A DNA stretch of 64,000 nt, taken from contig NZ_LNBY01000015.1 in NCBI RefSeq assembly GCF_001542855.1, positions 124,001-188,000 of the forward strand, given 5' to 3'. The position numbers were made by a program, and so were the translations under genes. Below, piece after piece: positions 51,177-59,867 of the stretch (position 1 is its first letter; each line of letters starts with the position of its first letter). The notes beneath the pieces were generated by a model. The model ran no database searches, was not told where the DNA came from, and saw only the letters and a program-made list of their open reading frames with translations. The DNA comes from Erythrobacter sp. AP23. GTDB lineage: Bacteria; Pseudomonadota; Alphaproteobacteria; Sphingomonadales; Sphingomonadaceae.

Positions 51177-52196
51177 ATGCCGGAGAAGATCTTTTCGCAA
51201 CCCGATTGCGATTGCGAGGATTTTGGCGTATTTATACAATTTGTTGGGCAAAATAATGATCGGAACAGGGGTTTGTCGGGTCCGCAGGGTGACGAAACGT
51301 CGCATTCTTTCGAGTTTGTAGCAGCGCCTTCCGATCTCGCGCCCTACCTCAATTCGCTCTACATCTGGCGAAGCCCCGACTCCCAGATGGACGATGTTCT
51401 TCCTGCCTATTCGGGCCAGATGGTCATGTTCGGTCGCGGTGTCGGCCGCATGCAATTCGATCCGGGAGAGATTTCGGAAACCGGCGACGCTTTGTTTGTC
51501 GCGCCCTTATGCCAGGCGCGCCACTTCAGCGTCAGCGGGCCTGCCAAAGTTTTCGGCGTCTCGCTCAATTTCCGCGGCTGGGCGGCGCTGTCAGGCCTTT
51601 CAGTGCACGATTATCACGATTGTTTCCTCCAGCCGGAAACGGTTCTTCCCGACGGACTCGCAGAGGAATTTGCAAGTCTCGCACCGCGCTGGCGCAATGG
51701 CGAGCTTGACGACACGTCTGTGCTCGATTCCATGGCTGGCATCGTTCGGCGTGGATTGTCGAAGCTGCCGGAACAGCATCTCACCGTGATAGATCGAACG
51801 CTCGAATGGCTGTCGAGCTCGTTCAAGCCCGATCTGGACGAGCTCTATGAGCGACTGCCCTATTCGAAGCGACAGTCGCAGCGACTGGTCGCACAGTTTT
51901 TCGGCCAGTCGCCCGTAAGGTTGGTGCGCCGATATCGGGCGGTGCGCGCTGCAACCCTGCTTTCCATCCCCGACCTTCCCGAGGAGATCGAGGCCGAAAT
52001 CCGCGAAGCGTTCTACGATCAGGCGCATCTCATCAAGGAGATCCGGTTCTTCACCGGCCGCACCCCGAAGCGTCTGCAGCCCGATGCGGGATTACCGATC
52101 AACGAAATGCTCGGCCCCGACGGATACAGCGCGGTCGATCTGTTCGGCTCCGGCGAAGCGGAGCAGCTCGGGCGGGACGGGCTCGACAAGGCCTGA
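51177..52196 (+). CDS. AraC-type transcriptional regulator
   Basis: A 339-residue regulator with an N-terminal sensing region (FEFVAAPSDLAPYLNSLYIW, then a cupin-like stretch) and a C-terminal AraC DNA-binding domain. The two helix-turn-helix elements are LYERLPYSKRQSQRLVAQFF and EAEIREAFYDQAHLIKEIRF, ending in FTGRTPKRLQPD. Targets and ligand are unknown. The annotated ATG 51177 lies only 13 bases after a terminator, and an AT-rich, promoter-like segment lies inside the first 30 codons, so the true start may be further downstream (for example TTG 51273). Confidence 0.82.
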   Translation: MPEKIFSQPDCDCEDFGVFIQFVGQNNDRNRGLSGPQGDETSHSFEFVAAPSDLAPYLNSLYIWRSPDSQMDDVLPAYSGQMVMFGRGVGRMQFDPGEISETGDALFVAPLCQARHFSVSGPAKVFGVSLNFRGWAALSGLSVHDYHDCFLQPETVLPDGLAEEFASLAPRWRNGELDDTSVLDSMAGIVRRGLSKLPEQHLTVIDRTLEWLSSSFKPDLDELYERLPYSKRQSQRLVAQFFGQSPVRLVRRYRAVRAATLLSIPDLPEEIEAEIREAFYDQAHLIKEIRFFTGRTPKRLQPDAGLPINEMLGPDGYSAVDLFGSGEAEQLGRDGLDKA

Positions 52197-52215
52197 TTGC
52201 AAACGACTCGCAACA

Positions 52216-52238
52216 AGGTGTTTTCCGTTGAAACACCT
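52216..52238. promoter_or_regulatory. Inverted repeat upstream of the SUF operon
   Basis: AGGTGTTT (52216-52223) and AAACACCT (52231-52238) are perfect 8-base arms with a 7-base spacer. They lie 20 bases after the araC-type stop and 63 bases before the SUF regulator start. It may be an operator or a terminator hairpin; no T-run follows. Confidence 0.5.
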
Positions 52239-52258
52239 GATACGGGCGCCTAACTGGG

Positions 52259-52283
52259 TAATCGGATCGATTTGGTCCGATTA
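52259..52283. promoter_or_regulatory. Inverted repeat just upstream of the SUF regulator gene
   Basis: TAATCGGA (52259-52266) and TCCGATTA (52276-52283) are perfect 8-base arms separated by 9 bases. The centre lies 30 bases before the start codon of the Rrf2-type regulator. A 25-base dyad with AT-rich ends is the size expected for Rrf2/IscR-type binding, so autoregulation by the adjacent regulator is inferred. Confidence 0.55.
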
Positions 52284-52300
52284 AGCCATGTGCCCGTGAG

Positions 52301-52711
52301 ATGAGACTTTCGAACCTTGCCGATTATGCGGTCGTCGCCATGTGTGCCGCCTCGCGCCATTGCGGGGACGGCAGGACCAGCGCGGCGGAATTGGCGGCGG
52401 AGACGGGCCTTCCAGTGCCGACGGTACAGAAGCTGGTCAGCAAGCTGTCGGCGGCCGGCCTGCTGCGTTCGACTCGCGGCGCGGGGGGCGGGTTGCAGCT
52501 GGCCCGCCCGGCGGCGGCGATCACGCTCGCCGATATCGTCGAGGCGGTCGAGGGGCCCATCGCACTGACCGCCTGCATCGAGGGGACCGAATGTTCGGTC
52601 GAGCATGACTGTACGGTCAAGCCGCACTGGCCGGTCGTGAATGAAGCGTTGCGCGGCGCGCTGGCGGCGATTCCGCTGACCCAGCTCGCCCGGACAAGAG
52701 AGATTGCATGA
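52301..52711 (+). CDS. Rrf2-family SUF operon regulator
   Basis: A 136-residue Rrf2-type protein. It has the winged helix ([20 protein letters not shown], then [17 protein letters not shown]) and the three Cys residues of the IscR-type cluster site in [15 protein letters not shown]. Family members repress Fe-S assembly genes when holding a cluster. It is the first gene of the SUF operon, and its stop overlaps the sufB start (ATGA), so the operon is expected to be under its own control. A 25-base dyad lies in the promoter. Confidence 0.93.
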   Translation: MRLSNLADYAVVAMCAASRHCGDGRTSAAELAAETGLPVPTVQKLVSKLSAAGLLRSTRGAGGGLQLARPAAAITLADIVEAVEGPIALTACIEGTECSVEHDCTVKPHWPVVNEALRGALAAIPLTQLARTREIA

Positions 52712-54204
52712 GCGAAGAAATCGACATCCAGACCAAACCCGAAATGGACGCCGAAGCGAAGGAAGCCGCCGAAAAGGCCGCCGAATACGAACACGGCTGG
52801 TCGGCGGAGATCGAAACCGAGTTCGCCGAAAAGGGTCTGACCGAAGACACCGTCCGCTTTATCAGCGCCAAGAAGGGCGAGCCTGAGTGGATGCTCGAAT
52901 GGCGCCTCAAGGCCTTCCGCCTGTGGCAGGAGATGGAAGAGCCCGACTGGGCCAAGCTCGGCTATCCCGCGATCGATTACCAGGACGCCTATTATTACGC
53001 GGCGCCGAAGAAGAAAGAGAAGCTCAAGTCGCTCGACGAGCTCGATCCGGAAATCAAGGCGGTCTACGACAAGCTCGGCATTCCCGTGGCGGAGCAGGAA
53101 GTGCTCGCCGGGGTCGAGGGCGCACGCAAGGTCGCGGTCGATGCCGTGTTCGACAGCGTTTCGGTTGCCACCACCTTCCGCGAGGAACTCAAGAAGGCCG
53201 GCGTCATCTTCTTGTCGATCAGCGAGGCGATCAAGGAGCACCCCGAGCTGGTGAAGAAGTGGCTCGGCAAAGTCGTGCCGCAGCACGACAATTTCTTCGC
53301 CACGTTGAACAGTGCGGTCTTTTCGGACGGCACCTTCGTCTACGTGCCGAAGGGCGTGCGCTGTCCGATGGAGCTCTCCACCTATTTCCGCATCAACGCC
53401 GAGAACACAGGCCAGTTCGAACGCACGTTGATCGTCGCCGAACCGGGCAGCCATGTCAGTTACCTGGAAGGCTGCACCGCGCCGATGCGCGACGAGAACC
53501 AGCTCCATGCCGCGGTGGTCGAACTGGTCGCGCTCGAAGATGCCGAGATCAAATATTCGACCGTGCAGAACTGGTATCCGGGCAATTCGGAGGGCGTCGG
53601 CGGGATCTATAATTTCGTCACCAAGCGCGGCCTGTGCCAGGGCGCGCGCAGCAAGATCAGCTGGACGCAGGTCGAAACCGGCAGCGCGGTGACGTGGAAG
53701 TACCCGTCCTGCGTGCTCAATGGCGAAGACAGCGTGGGCGAATTCTACTCGGTCGCGGTGACCAACAATTACCAGCAGGCCGATACGGGCACCAAGATGA
53801 TCCACAACGGGCGCGGCAGCCGCTCGACGATCATTTCCAAGGGCATTTCGGCGGGCAAGTCGAACAACACCTATCGCGGGCTGGTGCGCGTGGCGGCGAA
53901 TGCCGACGGCGTGCGCAACCGCACCGAATGTGATTCGCTGCTGATCGGCGACCAGTGCGGCGCGCACACCGTGCCCTATATCGAGGTGAAGAACCCCGGC
54001 GCGCAGATCGAGCACGAGGCGACCACCAGCAAGATCAGCGACGACCAGCTGTTCTACGCCATGCAGCGCGGCCTCGACGACGAGGAAGCGATGGCGCTGA
54101 TCGTCAACGGCTTCGCGAAGGATGTGCTGAAAGAGCTGCCGATGGAGTTTGCGGTCGAAGCGCAGAAGCTTCTGGCGATCTCGCTCGAGGGGAGTGTGGG
54201 GTGA
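52708..54204 (+). CDS. sufB: Fe-S cluster scaffold SufB
   Basis: Core scaffold of the SufBC2D complex, where cluster assembly takes place. The 498-residue protein has the SufB segments [23 protein letters not shown] region, [40 protein letters not shown] and [13 protein letters not shown] C-terminal helix. The Cys in YLEGC and downstream acidic residues are candidates for cluster binding. ATG 52708 overlaps the regulator gene. The gene stop shares one base with the following YodC-like gene. Confidence 0.97.
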   Translation: MSEEIDIQTKPEMDAEAKEAAEKAAEYEHGWSAEIETEFAEKGLTEDTVRFISAKKGEPEWMLEWRLKAFRLWQEMEEPDWAKLGYPAIDYQDAYYYAAPKKKEKLKSLDELDPEIKAVYDKLGIPVAEQEVLAGVEGARKVAVDAVFDSVSVATTFREELKKAGVIFLSISEAIKEHPELVKKWLGKVVPQHDNFFATLNSAVFSDGTFVYVPKGVRCPMELSTYFRINAENTGQFERTLIVAEPGSHVSYLEGCTAPMRDENQLHAAVVELVALEDAEIKYSTVQNWYPGNSEGVGGIYNFVTKRGLCQGARSKISWTQVETGSAVTWKYPSCVLNGEDSVGEFYSVAVTNNYQQADTGTKMIHNGRGSRSTIISKGISAGKSNNTYRGLVRVAANADGVRNRTECDSLLIGDQCGAHTVPYIEVKNPGAQIEHEATTSKISDDQLFYAMQRGLDDEEAMALIVNGFAKDVLKELPMEFAVEAQKLLAISLEGSVG

Positions 54205-54383
54205 TGCGCAAGGGCGATGTCGTGATGTTGCGATCGGGCGGACCAAAGATGACGGTCGAGAAAATTCATTGGACCGTCGTGAGCGAGATATCTCGCGTTA
54301 GGTGCGTTCATATTCGCGGTGATGGCCAAATGATTCGACAAGAGTTTGATCCCGAACTGCTCATGGTGGCTCCCCATGACTGA
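54204..54383 (+). CDS. YodC-like (DUF2158) small protein
   Basis: A 59-residue protein beginning [20 protein letters not shown], the pattern of the YodC/DUF2158 family of short beta-strand proteins found beside diverse genes. ATG 54204 shares one base with the sufB stop (TGATG). It is inserted between sufB and sufC together with a DUF559 gene. Function is unknown. Confidence 0.75.
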   Translation: MRKGDVVMLRSGGPKMTVEKIHWTVVSEISRVRCVHIRGDGQMIRQEFDPELLMVAPHD

Positions 54384-54909
54384 CCGCAAAACCCTCCAGC
54401 TTCGTGATCCCAGCGAAACCGCCGACGACACCCCCGCGCTCAAGAAGAAGGGCCGCGGGTGGGAGATTTCGGAGAAGCGGCTCGACGCGATTCACGAGCG
54501 CGCGCGCTATTTGCGGCGGCATGCGAGCCCGGCGCACAAGGCGCTTGCGGCGCGCTTCGCCAGGGAAGATTTCGGCAAGTACAAGTTCACCCGCCACACG
54601 GTGGTCGGCTCGGCGATCCTCGATTTCGTGTCGCACCCGCTGGGTCTTGCCATTGCGATCGACGAGGAGGGGCAGGACGATCGCGTGGCCAAGCGCCGCG
54701 ACAAGAGTCTCGCCAGCGTCGGCATCGAGGTTTTCCGCATCCCTGCCGCGACCATCCTCGAGGATGTCGAGGCCGCGATGCAGCCGATCTTCGCCGCCAT
54801 GAACGCGCGCTACCGCGACAAGCAGGCCGCGCGCCGCGAACACCAATCGAAATATGGATCGACGCCCAGGCGCAGTCGCCCGCAACGAGGGCAGCGAGAC
54901 CGCCAATGA
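54376..54909 (+). CDS. DUF559 endonuclease-like protein
   Basis: A 177-residue protein of the DUF559 group, related to Vsr-type endonucleases. The core pattern ARYLRRHASPAHKALAARFA, KYKFTRHTVVGSAILDFVSH and LAIAIDEEGQDDRVAKRRDK includes a possible metal-site Asp and Glu. The basic C-terminus is unusual in composition. ATG 54376 overlaps the YodC-like gene by 8 bases. Its role in an Fe-S operon is unclear, and insertion by transfer is possible. Confidence 0.75.
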   Translation: MTDRKTLQLRDPSETADDTPALKKKGRGWEISEKRLDAIHERARYLRRHASPAHKALAARFAREDFGKYKFTRHTVVGSAILDFVSHPLGLAIAIDEEGQDDRVAKRRDKSLASVGIEVFRIPAATILEDVEAAMQPIFAAMNARYRDKQAARREHQSKYGSTPRRSRPQRGQRDRQ

Positions 54910-54932
54910 CGCGCCCCCCCTCTTTTCCCGTC

Positions 54933-55012
54933 ATCCCGGACTTGATCCGGGATAGTGCTTTTTTTTCTGGCGCTGCGCTCAAGACAGCACCGGCCCCGGA
55001 TCAGGTCCGGGG
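54933..55012. repeat. Paired palindromes (BIME-like) inside the SUF operon
   Basis: ATCCCGGACTTGATCCGGGAT (54933-54953) and CCCCGGATCAGGTCCGGGG (54994-55012) are near-perfect palindromes in opposite orientation with matching outer GTC/GAC flanks. The first is followed by eight T residues at 54959-54966, so it resembles an intrinsic terminator or attenuator. Such GTCATCCCGGACTTGATCCG-type units recur in sphingomonad genomes. The element fills the 127-base gap between the DUF559 gene and sufC. Confidence 0.75.
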
Positions 55013-55036
55013 CGACGACAATCTGGAAATCGCATC

Positions 55037-55798
55037 ATGCTGAAAATCGACAATCTCCATGCCGAAATCGACGGCAAGACAATTCTGAACGGGCTCACGC
55101 TCGAAGTGCCTGCGGGCGAAGTCCATGCGATCATGGGCCCCAACGGCGCTGGCAAATCGACGCTCGCCTATGTGCTGGGCGGACGGCCTGGCTACGAGGT
55201 CACGCAGGGTTCGGTCGAGTTCAACGGCCAGAACCTGCTCGACCTCGAACCACACGAGCGCGCCGCCGCCGGCCTGTTCCTGGGCTTCCAGTATCCGGTC
55301 GAAATCCCCGGCGTCTCCAACCTGCAGTTCCTCCGCGAAGCGCTCAACTCGCAACGCAAGGCGCGGGGCGAAGAACCGCTGACCGGCGGCGAATTCCTGA
55401 AGCTCGCCAAGGAAAAATCCGCGCTGCTCAAGCTCGACCCAGAAATGCTCAAGCGGCACGTCAATGTCGGCTTCTCCGGCGGCGAGAAGAAGCGCGCCGA
55501 GATGGTCCAGATGGGCATACTCGATCCGCAATTCGCCGTGCTCGACGAAACCGACAGCGGCCTCGACATCGACGCGCTGCGCGTGGTGGGCGAAGGCATC
55601 AATGCGATCATGCGCGACCCGGCCAAGGGCGTGCTGCTGATCACCCACTACCAACGCCTGCTCGAAGTGGTGAAGCCCGACAAGGTCTCGATCCTGTCGA
55701 AAGGACGCATCGTGCGCACCGGCGGGCCCGAACTCGCGGTCGAGCTCGAGAACGAAGGCTACGACGCGGTGATGGCCCCAGAGACTGCCAATGCCTGA
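55037..55798 (+). CDS. sufC: Fe-S assembly ATPase SufC
   Basis: ABC-type ATPase of the SufBCD complex. The 253-residue protein has Walker A GPNGAGKSTLAYVLGG (residues 34-42 core), the signature FSGGEKKRAEMVQ and Walker B FAVLDETDSGLDIDALRVV. It has no membrane segments. It follows the palindromic repeat and overlaps sufD by 8 bases. Confidence 0.98.
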   Translation: MLKIDNLHAEIDGKTILNGLTLEVPAGEVHAIMGPNGAGKSTLAYVLGGRPGYEVTQGSVEFNGQNLLDLEPHERAAAGLFLGFQYPVEIPGVSNLQFLREALNSQRKARGEEPLTGGEFLKLAKEKSALLKLDPEMLKRHVNVGFSGGEKKRAEMVQMGILDPQFAVLDETDSGLDIDALRVVGEGINAIMRDPAKGVLLITHYQRLLEVVKPDKVSILSKGRIVRTGGPELAVELENEGYDAVMAPETANA

Positions 55799-56549
55799 AG
55801 CTGCTGAACTTCCAACACGGCGCGAGGAAGCCTGGCGCTATTCCGCGGTCGAGCGGCTGCAGGGCGAAGCGCTAGACGACTGGCGCGAGATCGATATCGC
55901 AGCGGGCGAAACCACTCGCGAGACGCTGGTGATCGCCGATGGCGAAAACACGAGGCCCACCGAACTGCATCGCTGGCGTGTGACCGTCGGCGAAGGCGCG
56001 ACCTGCGAGCTGTTCGCGGTGCTCGCCTCGGCCGAATACGTGCGGCTCGAGGTGGAAGTGACGCTGCACAAGGGCGCGCATTTCGAGCTTGGCGGGATCA
56101 CCGTGGGCGGACGCGAGACGGTTCGCGAATTCGTCACCCGCACGGTCCATGTCGCGCCCGAGGCGACCAGCAACCAGACCGTCCGCAGCGTCCATTGGGG
56201 CCATGGAACGGGCAATTTCCTCGGCAATATCGACGTGGTGCGCGATGCGCAGAAAACCGACGCGGCGCAGGACTTCAAGGGCCTGCTGCTCGAAAAGGGC
56301 GCGAGCGTGAACGCGGTGCCGCAGCTCGAGATCTTCGCCGACGACGTGAAATGCGCCCACGGCGCCAGCGTCGGCCAGATGGACGAGAACGCGCGGTTCT
56401 ACATGGCTGCGCGCGGCCTGTCGCCCGATCTCGCCCGCCGCCTGCTGGTGCAGGCTTTCCTCGGCGATGCGCTGGTCGCGCTCGACGATGACGATGCGCG
56501 CGAGGCGATGATGCAGGTTGCGCTCGACAAGGTGGACAAGGCGCTGTGA
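55791..56549 (+). CDS. sufD: Fe-S assembly protein SufD (short form)
   Basis: Partner of SufB in the scaffold complex. The 252-residue protein has the beta-helix core RETLVIADGENTRPTELHRW, SVHWGHGTGNFLGNIDVVRD, AQDFKGLLLEKGASVNAVPQ and KCAHGASVGQMDENARFYMA with the conserved His. It is much shorter than enterobacterial SufD (about 423) because the N-terminal region is reduced, a common form in alphaproteobacteria. It overlaps sufC by 8 bases and sufS by 4 bases. Confidence 0.93.
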   Translation: MPEAAELPTRREEAWRYSAVERLQGEALDDWREIDIAAGETTRETLVIADGENTRPTELHRWRVTVGEGATCELFAVLASAEYVRLEVEVTLHKGAHFELGGITVGGRETVREFVTRTVHVAPEATSNQTVRSVHWGHGTGNFLGNIDVVRDAQKTDAAQDFKGLLLEKGASVNAVPQLEIFADDVKCAHGASVGQMDENARFYMAARGLSPDLARRLLVQAFLGDALVALDDDDAREAMMQVALDKVDKAL

Positions 56550-57775
56550 ACGAAGCAGTCGCCCTCACCCGCTCGAAAGGCCTGAAAGCGGAGTTTCCCG
56601 GCCTCGTCACCGCCGACGGACAGCCGTGGCATTACCTCGATACGGCCGCTTCGGCGCAGAAGCCGCAGGCGGTGATCGATGCGATGTCGCGCGCCCTCGG
56701 CAAGGATTACGCCACCGTCCATCGCGGTGTCTATTCCCGCAGCGCGCAGATGACGCTGGGCTACGAAGCGGCGCGCCGCCGCGTGGCCGAATTCATCGGT
56801 GCGGGGTCCGAGAATGAGGTTATCTTCGTGCGCGGCGCGACCGAGGCGATCAATCTCGTCGCCTCCAGCTGGGGCATGGCGAATCTCGGCGAAGGCGATC
56901 GCATCGTCCTTTCGACGCTCGAGCATCATTCGAACATCGTCCCCTGGCAATTGCTGGCCGAACGCACCGGCGCCCGGATCGACGTCTGCCCGCTGACCGA
57001 GGACGGCCGCATCGACCTCGTCGCGCTCGAATCGCTGCTGACGCCGAAGACGAAGCTCGTGTCCCTCGCGCATGTCTCGAACGTGCTCGGCAGCGTGCTC
57101 GACGCACGCGCGGCGGCGGACCTCGCACATTCGGTGGGCGCCAAGATCATGCTCGACGGCTGCCAGGCGGCACCGCGCATGGCGCTCGACATGGCGGCGC
57201 TCGATTGCGACTTCTACGCCTTCTCGGGCCACAAGATCTACGGGCCTACCGGCATCGGCGTGCTGTGGGCGCGCGAAGACATCCTCGATGTCATGCCCCC
57301 CTGGCAGGGCGGCGGGGCAATGATCGATCGCGTCACCTTCGAGAAGACCACCTATGCTCCGCCGCCGCAGCGTTTCGAGGCCGGCACGCCGATGATCACC
57401 GAGGCGATCGCACTGCATGCGGCGATCGACTATGTCGATGCGCTGGGGCCGGCCAGGCTCTTCGAGCACGAAAGCGGTCTCGCCCGTCAGCTGCGCGACG
57501 AGTTGCGCTCGCTCAACTCGGTCACGCTGTTCGGACCCGACGAAAGTGCCGGCATCGTCAGCTTCGCGATTCAAGGGGTTCACCCGCACGATCTCGGCAC
57601 CATATTGGATGAAGAGAATGTCGCGATCCGCGCCGGCCACCACTGTGCGCAGCCGCTGATGGACCATCTCGGCGTCCCTGCCACCGCCCGCGCGAGCTTC
57701 GGGCTCTATTCCGACGAAAGCGACATCGCCGCCCTCATGCGCGGCATCGAACGGACCCAGAGGATCTTCGGATGA
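56546..57775 (+). CDS. sufS: Cysteine desulfurase SufS
   Basis: PLP enzyme that takes sulfur from cysteine as a persulfide. The 409-residue protein has the substrate region WHYLDTAASAQKPQAVIDAM, the PLP-binding Lys230 in FSGHKIYGPTGIGVLW and the persulfide Cys367 in RAGHHCAQPLMDHLGV. The start is GTG 56546, overlapping the sufD stop. The partner SufE is not present in the window. Confidence 0.97.
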   Translation: MNEAVALTRSKGLKAEFPGLVTADGQPWHYLDTAASAQKPQAVIDAMSRALGKDYATVHRGVYSRSAQMTLGYEAARRRVAEFIGAGSENEVIFVRGATEAINLVASSWGMANLGEGDRIVLSTLEHHSNIVPWQLLAERTGARIDVCPLTEDGRIDLVALESLLTPKTKLVSLAHVSNVLGSVLDARAAADLAHSVGAKIMLDGCQAAPRMALDMAALDCDFYAFSGHKIYGPTGIGVLWAREDILDVMPPWQGGGAMIDRVTFEKTTYAPPPQRFEAGTPMITEAIALHAAIDYVDALGPARLFEHESGLARQLRDELRSLNSVTLFGPDESAGIVSFAIQGVHPHDLGTILDEENVAIRAGHHCAQPLMDHLGVPATARASFGLYSDESDIAALMRGIERTQRIFG

Positions 57776-58278
57776 GCGAAGAAACGAAAAACGACACCGA
57801 TTTCATCGCAGCCCCCTCGCCTGCCGACGCTATGCCTGCGAAGCCGCCGCGCGCCCGAGTCGAGGACGCCGTCGACATGGAGGAAACCCCGCGCGAGACG
57901 ATGGAGCGCAAGCGCGACTACCTCGAAGGCTTCCTGCAGAAAAAGCCGGAAAACGTGCCTGCTGGCGCGCCGGGCGGCGATCTCTACGAAGCGGTCGTTG
58001 CCGCGCTCAAGGAAATCTACGATCCGGAAATCCCGGTGAACATTTACGATCTCGGACTGATCTACGGCGTCGAGGTCGATGACGAGAGCGATGTCACCGT
58101 CACGATGACGCTGACCACGCCGCATTGCCCGGTGGCCGAAACCATGCCGGGCGAGGTCGAACTGCGTGCCGCCAGCGTGCCCGGTGTACGCGACGCCGAA
58201 GTCAATCTGGTCTGGGACCCGCCCTGGGGCCCGGACAAGATGACCGACGAGGCGCGCCTCGAGCTGGGGATGCTGTGA
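57772..58278 (+). CDS. sufT: SUF-associated MIP18/DUF59 protein
   Basis: A 168-residue protein. After an N-terminal extension of about 70 residues it has the MIP18/DUF59 core DLYEAVVAALKEIYDPEIPV, IYDLGLIYGVEVDDESDVT, TLTTPHCPVAETMP (with the conserved Cys) and NLVWDPPWGPDKM. Such SufT-type proteins help mature Fe-S proteins. ATG 57772 overlaps the sufS stop. The gene shares one base with the next gene. Confidence 0.92.
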   Translation: MSEETKNDTDFIAAPSPADAMPAKPPRARVEDAVDMEETPRETMERKRDYLEGFLQKKPENVPAGAPGGDLYEAVVAALKEIYDPEIPVNIYDLGLIYGVEVDDESDVTVTMTLTTPHCPVAETMPGEVELRAASVPGVRDAEVNLVWDPPWGPDKMTDEARLELGML

Positions 58279-58637
58279 TGAGCGATACCAAGACCCGCCC
58301 CGCACCAAAGGCCGCCGTCGTCCTGACCAAGGCGGCCGAGCAGCGCGTCGCCGATCTCATGGCGAAGGCGCCCGAGGATGCGATCGGCGTCAAGCTGTCT
58401 ACCCCGCGTCGTGGCTGCTCCGGCCTCGCCTATTCGGTCGATTACGTCACCGAGGAAGCCAAGTTCGACGAGAAGATCGAGACGCCCGGGGGCATTTTCT
58501 ACATCGACGGCGCGAGTGTGCTCTACCTCATCGGCAGCACGATGGACTGGGTGGAAGACGATTTCACCGCCGGCTTCGTTTTCGAGAACCCCAATGCCAA
58601 GGGTGCTTGCGGCTGCGGCGAAAGCTTCATGGTCTGA
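58278..58637 (+). CDS. sufA: A-type Fe-S carrier ending the SUF operon
   Basis: A 119-residue HesB/IscA-type protein with the ligand Cys residues at 47, 111 and 113 (PRRGCSGLAYS, GACGCGESF). It is the last SUF gene, and its ATG shares one base with the sufT stop. It is a paralogue of the erpA-like gene at 29516-29845 but is tied to the SUF pathway by position. Confidence 0.92.
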   Translation: MSDTKTRPAPKAAVVLTKAAEQRVADLMAKAPEDAIGVKLSTPRRGCSGLAYSVDYVTEEAKFDEKIETPGGIFYIDGASVLYLIGSTMDWVEDDFTAGFVFENPNAKGACGCGESFMV

Positions 58638-58650
58638 CCCTCGGGGGGGC

Positions 58651-59070
58651 TCAGCGCTTTAGCGCAGCCACACAGGCCGCGCGGTCGACATCGAGCCCGT
58701 CGCTCGCGCGGCGGGCATCGACATAGGTCGCGCTCGGCTCGCCGCGCGGCTCGAGCGGGTAGAGATAGACATCGAGCACGCAGGCTTCACCGGTAAACTG
58801 CAGCTTCTTCGCATCTCCCTCGGTCACGCTCAGGCGGGGCGGCCCGAACAGATTGGCGAGCGCAGTCTCATTGCTCCCGATCACGCCTTCCAGGCCTGGA
58901 ACGTTCATCACGCGCGGCGCACGAAATCCTTGAGTGCTCGGCGCAACGCGTACTTCCTGCGGTGGAGGCGAGGCGCCGGGCCGCGAGACCGGCGGTACAG
59001 ATGGTCCGCTCGCCGGCACGGTAGTGCAGGCGCCGAGCAAGGGCAGGAGGAACAGGACGGATTTACGCAT
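58651..59070 (-). CDS. Small lipoprotein, unknown
   Basis: A 139-residue lipoprotein precursor with signal SVLFLLPLLGAC (lipobox LGAC). A Pro-rich stretch follows (PSVPPVSRPGASPPPQ), then a small folded part (LANLFGPPRLSVTEGDAKKL, CVLDVYLYPLEPRGEPSATY) with two Cys residues. ATG 59070 is chosen because it begins the signal; the longer frame adds MRKIC. It overlaps the EI24-type gene by 8 bases. Confidence 0.75.
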   Translation of the reverse strand: MRKSVLFLLPLLGACTTVPASGPSVPPVSRPGASPPPQEVRVAPSTQGFRAPRVMNVPGLEGVIGSNETALANLFGPPRLSVTEGDAKKLQFTGEACVLDVYLYPLEPRGEPSATYVDARRASDGLDVDRAACVAALKR

Positions 59071-59755
59071 GCAGATCTTTCTCACGCGCGCGATGGACGA
59101 GATGCGTCGCGCTGGCGGCGCCTATTATCGGCGCAATCAGATTGACGAAAGGTATTGCGAGCAGCGCCACGACCACGCCGCCGAGGAGGAAGCGTTTTAG
59201 ACCGCCGATCGGGGCGATCTCGGCCGCGTCCGCGCGGTGCCGCAGCCACACCATGTCGCGCAATTCGCGTCCGATCAGATAGGCGTTTACGGCCCAGAAG
59301 ACCGCAGCCACCCCGATGCCGGTCACCAGCAGGGCTGCTGCCACCGGCAGCGCGGCGGCATTGGCGAGCACGGTTCGCAGCAGCGAGCGCAGCGCGTTGC
59401 CTGCTTCCTCTGCCAGCGGGATGTCGCGCACCGTATGCGATGCACCGGGATAATGCCGCGCCTCGACCGCGCGCACCACGTCCTCGGCGAAGAACTGCAG
59501 CACGAACAGCGCCACCACGCGAAACAGAAACCAGCCCGCCAGGATCATTCCTGCCACGGCGACCAGCGCGCCCAGGCCGAAGGTGTCGGCACTGGTGACG
59601 GCGGCGATGACACGCTCCACTCCGACATAAAGCGCTGCGCCACCTGCGGCGAAAATCGCGAGCGTGATCAATGCGGTCTTGAGCAATACTTTCAAAATTG
59701 CCGGGTCGCCGAGCTGGCGCAGCGAGAGGGCGAGGGCGGCGGGCAACGACAACAT
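59063..59755 (-). CDS. CysZ/EI24-type membrane protein
   Basis: A 230-residue membrane protein of the EI24/CysZ family with about four to five hydrophobic stretches (LITLAIFAAGGAALYVGVER, ALVAVAGMILAGWFLFRVVA, AALPVAAALLVTGIGVAAVF, LLGGVVVALLAIPFVNLIAP). In Escherichia coli CysZ imports sulfate; the alphaproteobacterial members are not well defined. Conserved residues near RDIPLAEEAGNALRSL fit the family. ATG 59755 is chosen over the upstream frame. It overlaps the downstream lipoprotein gene by 8 bases. Confidence 0.8.
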   Translation of the reverse strand: MLSLPAALALSLRQLGDPAILKVLLKTALITLAIFAAGGAALYVGVERVIAAVTSADTFGLGALVAVAGMILAGWFLFRVVALFVLQFFAEDVVRAVEARHYPGASHTVRDIPLAEEAGNALRSLLRTVLANAAALPVAAALLVTGIGVAAVFWAVNAYLIGRELRDMVWLRHRADAAEIAPIGGLKRFLLGGVVVALLAIPFVNLIAPIIGAASATHLVHRAREKDLHA

Positions 59756-59867
59756 GCATCTCGCGGGATGCGCGCCACCCCCTCGCAAGTCAACGCCGCC
59801 CTTGGCCTCGTCGCGACGAACGGCTAACGGCGCCCGACGCAATGAATTCACCTCCCCCGGAGCACAT

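Noticed and set aside
52324..54246. A 640-codon minus-strand frame opposite the SUF regulator and sufB
   Set aside because: It is a shadow of the plus-strand coding sequence, with no recognisable motif.
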